Below are positions 36,767 to 43,329 of a DNA stretch of 64,000 nt, piece by piece. The stretch lies in the NCBI RefSeq assembly GCF_003330765.1, contig NZ_CP024903.1, forward strand, positions 3,224,001 through 3,288,000, read 5' to 3'. The stretch's first letter is position 1, and the number at the start of each line of letters is the position of its first letter. The DNA is from Burkholderia pyrrocinia (lineage in GTDB: Bacteria > Pseudomonadota > Gammaproteobacteria > Burkholderiales > Burkholderiaceae). The position numbers and the translations under genes are program-made. The notes beneath the pieces were generated by a model, which was not told the DNA's origin, ran no database searches, and saw only the letters and a list, made by a program, of their open reading frames with translations.

Positions 36767-36799
36767 GCCGTTGGGGTGAGTGCCGTTTTGCACATGCGC

Positions 36800-36817
36800 T
36801 TCACCGGCTATGGTGAG
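36800..36817 (+). promoter_or_regulatory. Inverted iteron half-sites, presumed RepA operator of repA
   Basis: TTCACC, 6 bp, GGTGAG: the iteron half-site repeated in inverted form 68 bp before the repA ATG. It overlaps TATGGT (36809), a possible -10, with TTGCAC (36788) as a possible -35. Confidence 0.5.
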
Positions 36818-36885
36818 CATGTCGTTCTGGACGCACATCACCACAGGCGCTATCCTTCCGAAAAACTTCTCCTCCGACCCGACGC

Positions 36886-38253
36886 ATGGCCACGACGAAG
36901 CGCGCCAAGAAAACCGATGTGGATGTGGTGAGTGCCAGCTCAGCCGAATTGCGCAAGGCCGTCGAGGCGATCGCGATTCAGCCGAAGAGCGGCAAGATCA
37001 CGCTCCTGACCCGCAAGCTGTTCAACGTCCTGCTGGCCGTGGCGCAGCAGGCCGACGACTCGGGCGATACGTATCGCGCGCTGCTGTCGGATATCGTCGC
37101 AAACTCCGCCTTCGATTCGAACGACACTGCGCTGGTGAAGGAACACCTGCGCCGCATGGTGTCGGTGCAGGTCGAATGGAGCACGGGGACGTCGAGCCAG
37201 AAGCCGGGCCGCAAGTGGGGGATCTCGACGCTGATCGCCGACGCGGAAATTCTCGAAGATCCGGCGACCCGCCGCGTGTGGGTCGAATTCTCGTTCGCGC
37301 CGAAGATCAAGAAGAAGCTGCTCGACCCGGTCCAGTATGCGCGCCTGAGCCTGCAGTTCCAGAGCCAGTTGCGCAGCAGCGCAGGTCTCGCGCTGTACGA
37401 AATCTGCGTGCGCTATCTGACCAATCCGAGCCACCTGACGATGCGCGAGCCGTGGGAATGGTGGCGGCCGATCCTGTCGGGCACGCCCGACACGGAAGCC
37501 GGCGACGAGGCGAAGCGCGAGTACAAGTACTTCAAGCGCGACTATCTGCGTCCCGCGATCGCGGAAGTCAACGCGGTCACCAATATCTTCGTCGAACTGA
37601 TCGAGCATCGTGAAGGGCGCCGGGTCGCGGAGATCCAGTTCCGCGTGACCGAGCGCAAGCAGCCGATGCTCGCGCTCGACGAACACCCGAACGTGTTCGA
37701 CAGTACGCTGGTCGACCGGATGGTGAAGCTCGGGATCCCGCTGAAGGAAGCGCAGACGCTCTATGCGGACAGCGAGGAGAACCGCATTCGTGCCGCGCTG
37801 CAGATGACCGAGCAGCGGTTGCGCAGCACGACGCTGCCGCCGGTGCGCAGCGCGCCGGCGTTGTTCAAGGATGCGCTGAAGAAGGGTTATGCGCCGCCGG
37901 TCGAGTCGGTCGACGCGCTGCCTGCCGGCACGCCGTCCGCGAGGGTCGCTGCGGCCCAGCCGGACGATCTGAAGGCGCGTCTGCTGAGCGAATTCGCAGC
38001 GTTCCGCCGCAAGGAAGCGAAGGTGCTGTACGAAGAGCAGGGCGACGCCGAGCGCGAGGTGGCGCGCGAGTCGTTCGAATCGGAGGCGCTGCCGACGATG
38101 GGCTCGCATCTGCGCGACGACTGGCGCAAGCGCGGCCTCGATTCCAAGCTGGCCGAGACGACCTTTTTCGACTGGCTGGCCCAGAAGACCTGGGGCGAGC
38201 CGACGGACGGCGACCTGCTGTCGTTCACGCTGAACCAGTCGCGGGCCGTTTGA
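36886..38253 (+). CDS. repA: Replication initiator RepA (Rep_3 superfamily)
   Basis: A 455-residue initiator. Two winged-helix regions are visible: residues 35-130 (KITLLTRKLFNVLLAVAQ, then NDTALVKEHLRRMVSVQVEW) and residues 160-265 (LSLQFQSQLRSSAGLALYEICVRYLT, then KYFKRDYLRPAIAEVNAVTNIFVELIEHREGRR), a pattern of iteron-binding plasmid Rep_3 proteins. The C-terminal 150 residues are a charged extension not found in small plasmid Reps. It sits directly after the iteron array and is convergent with parB. It should bind the iterons, open the origin and recruit the helicase, making this replicon plasmid-derived. Confidence 0.88.
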   Translation: MATTKRAKKTDVDVVSASSAELRKAVEAIAIQPKSGKITLLTRKLFNVLLAVAQQADDSGDTYRALLSDIVANSAFDSNDTALVKEHLRRMVSVQVEWSTGTSSQKPGRKWGISTLIADAEILEDPATRRVWVEFSFAPKIKKKLLDPVQYARLSLQFQSQLRSSAGLALYEICVRYLTNPSHLTMREPWEWWRPILSGTPDTEAGDEAKREYKYFKRDYLRPAIAEVNAVTNIFVELIEHREGRRVAEIQFRVTERKQPMLALDEHPNVFDSTLVDRMVKLGIPLKEAQTLYADSEENRIRAALQMTEQRLRSTTLPPVRSAPALFKDALKKGYAPPVESVDALPAGTPSARVAAAQPDDLKARLLSEFAAFRRKEAKVLYEEQGDAEREVARESFESEALPTMGSHLRDDWRKRGLDSKLAETTFFDWLAQKTWGEPTDGDLLSFTLNQSRAV

Positions 38254-38283
38254 CGCCCGCCCAGGCCCGCTGACGGGCCCGCC

Positions 38284-38315
38284 GCCGGCCGGCCCCGTCT
38301 CGGGGCGGGCCCGGC
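38284..38315. terminator. GC-rich hairpin between convergent repA and parB
   Basis: Dyad centred near 38299 with stem CCCCG/CGGGG extended by GCCGG and CCGGC arms. No T-run on either strand, so its role as a terminator is uncertain. Confidence 0.35.
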
Positions 38316-38345
38316 GTCCTCACCAGGCCCTGCCGGCCGCTTCCA

Positions 38346-39407
38346 TCACTCCGACAACAGCATCCGCTCGAGCTGCTCGAGGATCGCGTCGCGCTTGTCC
38401 TTCGGGAGGCCGCGCAGGCGCAATTCGATGCGGTCTTCGCCATACGACTTCAGGTCGCCGACCGACTTGCCGCCAAGCTTGATCTCGAGACGCTGCGCAT
38501 AGCGCTGACGGCCCGCGGCTTTCGGCGTCTCCTGCGCAGCGACGCGCCCCTTGACGATGTCCGACACCTGGCGCGTGCTGAGATCGTCCGACACGATCTT
38601 GTTGATCAGCCGCAGCGTGGCCTCGGTGCCGCGCGCATTGTGATAGCGGCCGACCTGATACGCCATGTTCGAGCCGAAGCGATCGGGGCGCGCGACCATT
38701 TCCTGCATGATGGCTTCCGGCAACTTGCCGATCGACAGCGCGACGGCCACCGTCGACTCGTCGAGACCGAGGTGCTCGGAGAGCTCCTTCTGGCTCTGGA
38801 AATGCTGGTCGTCGAGGAAGCGGCGCCACACGACGGCATTGTCGAACACCGTCTGCGAATCGCGCTGGACGTTGAGATCGTAGCCGAGCTTGTAGCTCTG
38901 GATGCCGATCGGCACGTCGATCACGATCGACTTGACCAATTCCTTGTTCGCTTCCTTCAGCGCCCGCACGCGGCGGCCGCCATCGCTGACGAAATACGTG
39001 CCCGGGTTGTCGTAATCCGGAATCACGTGGATCGCCTGCTGTTGCCCTTGCTTCGCGAGGTTGACCGCGAGTTCGGCAATCGACGACTTCAGATAGAAGT
39101 GCCGCGGGTTGAACGGGCTATGCTTGATCGCCTTCAGCGACAGCTCGATCACCTGCCCCGGCGCATAGCGGTTCTCGAGGCGCCACGCGCGATATTGCGG
39201 CGATTCGTCGATCGACGGATCGAGCGTGAGTTCCGGAGCGGGCGGCGGCGCGATGTCTTTCTTCGCGGATTTGGTCGGAGCCGGGGTGGGCGTCTCGGAT
39301 TTGACGATGCCGTCAATCGCATTGAGCCGATCGAGCGCCGTGCGCTTCTCGCTCGTCGTGATATCCGGGCGCGCTTGGAATCCTTTTGCAAATTGGGAAG
39401 GTTTCAT
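38346..39407 (-). CDS. parB: Chromosome partition protein ParB
   Basis: A 353-residue ParB/RepB-type partition protein. The N-terminal half has a ParB/Srx-like nuclease-fold domain (SPFNPRHFYLKSS, QGQQQAIHVIPDYDNPGTYFVSDGGRRVRALKEA) that binds CTP in this superfamily. The central helix-turn-helix (SQKELSEHLGLDESTVAVALSIGKLP) recognises parS. The C-terminal part ends in a dimerisation region. AAGGAG precedes the ATG. It lies 23 bp after parA, and a parS-like palindrome overlaps the ribosome-binding region between the two genes. Confidence 0.92.
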   Translation of the reverse strand: MKPSQFAKGFQARPDITTSEKRTALDRLNAIDGIVKSETPTPAPTKSAKKDIAPPPAPELTLDPSIDESPQYRAWRLENRYAPGQVIELSLKAIKHSPFNPRHFYLKSSIAELAVNLAKQGQQQAIHVIPDYDNPGTYFVSDGGRRVRALKEANKELVKSIVIDVPIGIQSYKLGYDLNVQRDSQTVFDNAVVWRRFLDDQHFQSQKELSEHLGLDESTVAVALSIGKLPEAIMQEMVARPDRFGSNMAYQVGRYHNARGTEATLRLINKIVSDDLSTRQVSDIVKGRVAAQETPKAAGRQRYAQRLEIKLGGKSVGDLKSYGEDRIELRLRGLPKDKRDAILEQLERMLLSE

Positions 39408-39414
39408 GTGACTC

Positions 39415-39430
39415 CTTTGTGCGCATAAAG
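39415..39430. promoter_or_regulatory. parS-like site between parA and parB
   Basis: CTTTGTGCGCATAAAG, 13 of 16 matching GTTTATGCGCATAAAC, directly adjoining the parA stop codon and overlapping the parB ribosome-binding site. Confidence 0.65.
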
Positions 39431-40093
39431 TCAGGGCAGCATGGCGACGATTTCGTCGGCACATGCGCGAATCTCCGCAGCGGCCAGCTTGCCGCCGCGA
39501 TCGTTCATCTGCAGCACGGTCTGACCGAGCGCCATCGCCTGCTTGTACGCTTCCCGGGTCGGGATCTGCGTTTTCAGCAACGGGAAGCCGAGCTCCTCGA
39601 GCGCGCGCTTGAGCTCGCGGGTCAGCATGCGCTTCTCTTCGGTCTTGTTCAGCAGGAAGACGGCGCGGAGGTCTTCGTTCATGGCCTGAGCCTGCTGGAT
39701 CAGCTTGACCAGCCCGACGCTCGACCAGTAATCGGCCGGCGACGACGAAGTCGGGATCACGGCAATCGATGCGGCCAGCAGGACGACGCCCGATACCTTC
39801 TCGGTGATCGACGGCGGGCAGTCCACGACGATGATGTCGTAGTCGTTGATGAACTTCTTGATCTCGCGATGGATCTGGCCGTCGGCTTCGGCAAGGTTGA
39901 CGACCGGAAACGGAATGCCGGTGTCGCTGTCGCCGGATGCGCTCGACCAGTGAACCAGCGTGTTTTGACGGTCTGCGTCGATGACGAGGACGCGCTTCCC
40001 TTTTTCATGGAACGCGGCGCCGAGGTGCATGGCAATCGTGCTTTTGCCGACACCACCTTTTTGTTGAGTGACTGCAATGATTTCCGCGGCCAA
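39431..40093 (-). CDS. parA: Chromosome partition ATPase ParA
   Basis: A 220-residue ParA without an N-terminal DNA-binding extension. The deviant Walker A motif QQKGGVGKST lies at residues 10-19, followed by VLVIDADRQN, and Walker B is IIVVDCPPS. It forms the ATP-dependent gradient that moves ParB-parS complexes. The small size is typical of type Ib ParA and of several secondary-chromosome systems. It is first in the parAB operon, with the parS cluster just upstream. Confidence 0.93.
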   Translation of the reverse strand: MAAEIIAVTQQKGGVGKSTIAMHLGAAFHEKGKRVLVIDADRQNTLVHWSSASGDSDTGIPFPVVNLAEADGQIHREIKKFINDYDIIVVDCPPSITEKVSGVVLLAASIAVIPTSSSPADYWSSVGLVKLIQQAQAMNEDLRAVFLLNKTEEKRMLTRELKRALEELGFPLLKTQIPTREAYKQAMALGQTVLQMNDRGGKLAAAEIRACADEIVAMLP

Positions 40094-41069
40094 TTTTCAC
40101 TCCTATTTTGGTCGTTGGAATTCTACAGGACGATATTTATATTTCAATGAAATTGTCGTTCGACAACTACGCGTTAGCCATTCGGGCTATCGGTTTATGC
40201 GCATAAACGAACCGGCGGTGATCGGTGGCGCGATCGGATCGCGTAGCTGATGCCTGGAGACGTCAACGAGCCACTCGATGGTTGCGTCATCACGAGCCGC
40301 GTTGTCGGTGTGAGCAGTGTCATCCTGCGATATCACAGTGCCCTACCCGGTCGTTGGATGGTGGTGGTCTGTCGTGCTGCGGGCGGTGAGTTTGTGCGCA
40401 TAAACTCACCGGAGACCGAGGCGATCAACCGTGTGGCGGGACAACCGGGCATTCCTGAGCGTGGGTTGTGAACTGTCCGCCCTAGCCAAGCACGCAGCTT
40501 CGAAGTGTGCCATTGACCCTGCGTGCATCGGCACAACGCGCTGTCGGGGAGCGACGTTTATGCGCATAAACCGGGGCGATGGACGGCGAGCGGCGAAGGA
40601 TCAGGTGCCGACCTTGCCTGAATTCCGGTACGCAGTGATGCACCGACGAGGCAGCATATCGACGCAGCGATCGCACCAATGCCGTGGCGTGTCGTCATTC
40701 CGACGCGCCATGAATCGCGAGGTGCCTTCCCCGACGATTGCAAGCTTTATGCGCATAAACCAACCGGCTTGCCACGCCATCGCCTGCGCCTCTCGCTGCC
40801 CGAGGCAGCTGTCACGATGCATTGGCTCGCAGAACCTTATTCCTCATTCCGCGATAGCGTGCCTCCCGACTTTACGCGCATAAACACATCAGCTATTTGA
40901 AGCACATCGCCGATGGCACGCCCCTCTCGCGGCTCGCGTCACTGCCGCACCGCGTCGCCAACCCAGCCTCTGCGAAGCATCGAATCCGAGCTCGATCTCG
41001 CATCGACTGTCCCGCCGAAGCACCCGATGCAGACTGGCTACAATACAAGGCTCTTCCATCCAGGCCTGA
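40094..41069. other. Non-coding parS region (centromere) between parA and arsC-like gene
   Basis: A 976-bp gap. Several short open frames cross it but none has a ribosome-binding site or a recognisable product. It holds the five parS sites and the parA promoter. Confidence 0.75.
40193..40885. repeat. parS cluster, five sites of GTTTATGCGCATAAAC
   Basis: Sites at 40193-40208 and 40556-40571 are perfect palindromes. 40390-40405 has G for A at position 5; 40745-40760 starts with C; 40870-40885 has C at positions 1 and 6. Spacings are 197, 166, 189 and 125 bp. The sequence matches, as far as I recall, the palindrome type assigned to a secondary chromosome in the B. cepacia complex. Site 2 is flanked by GGTGAG/CTCACC arms. 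Confidence 0.88.
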
Positions 41070-41429
41070 ATGATGATCACGATCTATCACAACCCCCGAT
41101 GCTCGAAGTCGCGCGAGACACTTGCGTTGGTCGAGTCGCTGAATACTGCCGGCTCGCCGCTGAATGTCGTCGAGTACCTGAAGACGCCGCCGACGGTCGA
41201 GGAACTGGAAACGCTGCATCGGCAGCTCGGCCGCCCAATTCGTGACATGCTGCGCGACGGCGAGGAGCCGTACAAGACGCTGGATCTGGCCCGTGCGAAT
41301 CTGACCGATGCGGAAGCCTACGAGGCGATTGCCGCTCATCCGGTTCTGCTGCAGCGCCCCATCGTCGTTTATCGCGGCAAGGCGGCTATCGGTCGACCGC
41401 CCGAATTGGTGCAAGCGTTGTTCGAATAA
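41070..41429 (+). CDS. arsC: ArsC family (arsenate reductase, glutaredoxin-type) protein
   Basis: A 119-residue ArsC-family protein: ITIYHNPRCSKSRETLALVE with the active-site cysteine at about residue 11, the VVEYLKTPPTVEELETL block and the C-terminal HPVLLQRPIVVYRGKAAIGRPPE, holding the arginines typical of glutaredoxin-linked arsenate reductase. No other ars gene is nearby, so it may be a stand-alone copy or a YfgD-type relative. Two adjacent ATGs (41070, 41073) are possible starts. Confidence 0.88.
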   Translation: MMITIYHNPRCSKSRETLALVESLNTAGSPLNVVEYLKTPPTVEELETLHRQLGRPIRDMLRDGEEPYKTLDLARANLTDAEAYEAIAAHPVLLQRPIVVYRGKAAIGRPPELVQALFE

Positions 41430-41554
41430 TTCTTGGCCGGCGTATTTTTCTTATTGCATCAGCCCGGCGCGCGCACCGGCAATCGAAGCCGGCGCGATCG
41501 CCGGGCAGCACGCCACCCGCCGCCCGCCGCCCGAACGACAGCGGCAACGCGCGC

Positions 41555-41770
41555 CTAGCCCTCCCCGGACGAAGCGTTGTCATCGCCCGGTCCCCGCCCC
41601 GCCGCCGCTTTCGCGGCCGTCCGCAGCAGCGCGATCTGCCCGCGATAGGCCCTGCATCCGCTGCAGGCCGGCAGGTGCACGCGCACCTGCAGCCGCTCGT
41701 GCAGTGTCAGACGCCTGTCGAGCGCATCCGACAGCAGTCGCGTCACATCAGTACATTTCCCCGGCAGCAT
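41555..41770 (-). CDS. Zinc-finger (zf-HC2) anti-sigma factor
   Basis: A 71-residue protein with CTDVTRLLSDALDRRLTLHERLQVRVHLPACSGCRAY, the HxxxCxxC zinc-binding layout of small zf-HC2 anti-sigma proteins. No membrane segment, so it would be a soluble redox- or metal-responsive anti-sigma. It overlaps the end of the sigma gene by 23 bp, implying coupled translation and equimolar production. Confidence 0.8.
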   Translation of the reverse strand: MLPGKCTDVTRLLSDALDRRLTLHERLQVRVHLPACSGCRAYRGQIALLRTAAKAAAGRGPGDDNASSGEG

Positions 41771-42347
41771 CTTCGGTCGTCAGTCCTTTTTCGCTCAGGC
41801 AGGTTCGCAGGCGTGTGCGCGCCCGATACAGCAACACGCTGCAATGATTCGTCGTCAGCGTCAATTCGCTGCAGATGTCCGCAATCTCGACATCGAGGAA
41901 TTCGCGCATCATGAATACGCGTCCGATCTGCTCCGGAAGGTGGTCGAGGCAGGTCTGGAACAGCATCCAGAACTGCTGCTGCTGCAACAGCGTTTCGGGT
42001 TGCGGCCATGGTCGCGGCTTCGCATGCGCGGCCCAGTGTCCGTTTTCCTTGAACAGTTCGCGATCGAGCACGGATTCACCGTCGAGCTCGGCGTCGAGCG
42101 CGGACAGGCTCACCGTCCGCTGCCGCGCGCGCAACACGTCGATCAGCTTGTTGCGCAGGATGCCGAACACCCAGGTCTTGTGGGCCGATCGCCCGCCGAA
42201 ATCGCCCGCGTGCGACCACGCCGCGGCCAGTGCCTCCTGCACGGCATCTTCGGCCGCGTCGGCATCGCGGAGCTGGAGCCGCGCGAAGCGCAGCAGGTCG
42301 CGCCGCAGTTGCGCGAGATAGGCGGGGTCGTCGTATGCGGACGGCAT
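41748..42347 (-). CDS. ECF RNA polymerase sigma factor
   Basis: A 199-residue extracytoplasmic-function sigma factor. Region 2 spans about residues 10-75 (LLRFARLQLRDADAAEDAVQEALAAAW, then KTWVFGILRNKLIDVLR); region 4 about residues 125-180 (LPEQIGRVFMMREFLDVEIADICSELTLTTNHCSVLLYRARTRLR). The cysteine-containing linker and the overlapping zf-HC2 partner suggest a group responding to oxidative or metal stress. The promoter is in the 367-bp gap before the FMN reductase gene. Confidence 0.9.
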   Translation of the reverse strand: MPSAYDDPAYLAQLRRDLLRFARLQLRDADAAEDAVQEALAAAWSHAGDFGGRSAHKTWVFGILRNKLIDVLRARQRTVSLSALDAELDGESVLDRELFKENGHWAAHAKPRPWPQPETLLQQQQFWMLFQTCLDHLPEQIGRVFMMREFLDVEIADICSELTLTTNHCSVLLYRARTRLRTCLSEKGLTTEDAAGEMY

Positions 42348-42714
42348 GTCTGGGTGGCAGTGTCTCGAAGCGATCGCGCTTGCGCCATAGAGCGGGCGCG
42401 TCGCGGTGCCAGCAGCTTACTGGGCGCGGTGCCGGCCTGCAACGCATGTTCCGTCACGAATTCACGAAACCGGCCGGCGCGCTGCGCTATGCTTGCCGAA
42501 ACCCGTATCGCGCGTCGATGGCGCTGCGCGGCGGGCAGTTTGTAACGTCAGAACATAACGGCCGAGTTATCCACAATTTCTGTGGAAAACCTTGTGGAAA
42601 GTCGGCCGGACGGCCCCGTGGGGCGGTTCACGGGCTGGCTTGCCTATAAACAGACCTTTGTCGCCTATTCAGAAGCAATCGATCCGATTCTTCACTCACC
42701 GGAAGGAGAACGCC
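42348..42714. promoter_or_regulatory. Divergent region with DnaA-box-like cluster
   Basis: A 367-bp gap. TTATCCACA, the perfect DnaA consensus, is at 42567-42575. TGTGGAAAA (42581-42589) and TGTGGAAAG (from 42595) follow in the opposite orientation. A TATAAAC at 42646 could be a -10 for the reductase gene. Confidence 0.6.
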
Positions 42715-43269
42715 ATGTCCTATCGTATTGCGGTCGTCGTCGGCAGCCTGCGTCGCGCTTCGTGGAACCGCGCGCTCGCGCACGCCGTGATCTCGCTCGC
42801 TCCCGCCGATTTTTCGTTCGAATTCGTCGAGATTGGCGAACTGCCGCTATACAGCCAGGACTACGACGCGGATTTCCCGGAAGTCGCGAAGCGCTTCAAG
42901 CAGTCGATCGAAGCTGCCGACGCGCTGCTGTTCGTCACGCCCGAGTACAACCGGTCGATTCCGGGCGTGCTGAAGAATGCGCTCGACTGGGGGTCGCGCC
43001 CGTGGGGTTCCAACTCGTGGTCGGGCAAGCCGGGCGCGGTGCTCGGCACGTCGCCGGGCGCGACCGGCACCGCGCTGGCGCAGCAGCACCTGCGCAACGT
43101 GCTCGCGTACCTTGACGTGAAGACGCTCGCGCAGCCCGAGATGTTCATCAAGCACGACCCGGCGCGCATCGACGATCAGGGCCAGATCGTCAGCGAGGAC
43201 ACCCGCAAGTTCCTGCAGGGCTTCGTCGATCGCTACGCGGGCTGGGTGCGTCTGCTGAAGCAGGCCTGA
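42715..43269 (+). CDS. NADPH-dependent FMN reductase
   Basis: A 184-residue flavodoxin-like NAD(P)H:FMN reductase (chromate/quinone reductase-like). The phosphate-binding loop is VVGSLRRASWNRAL, followed by LPLYSQDYD, the TPEYNRSIPGVLKNALDWGSRP signature and the SPGATGTALAQQHLRNVL block. GGAAGGAG precedes the ATG; the upstream open frame runs through the DnaA-box cluster and is discounted. It is probably a cytosolic detoxifying quinone or metal reductase. Confidence 0.9.
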   Translation: MSYRIAVVVGSLRRASWNRALAHAVISLAPADFSFEFVEIGELPLYSQDYDADFPEVAKRFKQSIEAADALLFVTPEYNRSIPGVLKNALDWGSRPWGSNSWSGKPGAVLGTSPGATGTALAQQHLRNVLAYLDVKTLAQPEMFIKHDPARIDDQGQIVSEDTRKFLQGFVDRYAGWVRLLKQA

Positions 43270-43329
43270 CGACTTCGGCCTGATCGTCAGGCCCGTTCAC
43301 GCAGCCGGCGCCGGCCCGCACGCAGCGGG

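Larger units (their letters stand above)
35082..36885. other. Replication origin region of the secondary chromosome
   Basis: About 1.8 kb without a credible gene, between the kfrA-like gene and repA. Left part: a DnaA-box-like TGTGGAAAA at 35341-35349 and an AT-rich stretch near 35366-35425, a candidate unwinding site. Right part: 13 good and 5 weaker direct iterons (35458-36766). Between them are inverted repeats: CTGCACAG/CTGTGCAG at 35640-35663, GGATCACAG/CTGTGATCC at 35912-35930, and CTGTGCCA/TGGCACAG at 36059-36079. The arrangement is plasmid-like and fits a RepA-driven origin. Confidence 0.8.

Noticed and set aside
40431..40883. 150-codon ORF across the parS cluster
   Set aside because: Encoded residues at the parS sites are repeats of FMRIN forced by the palindromes; no start signal or family.
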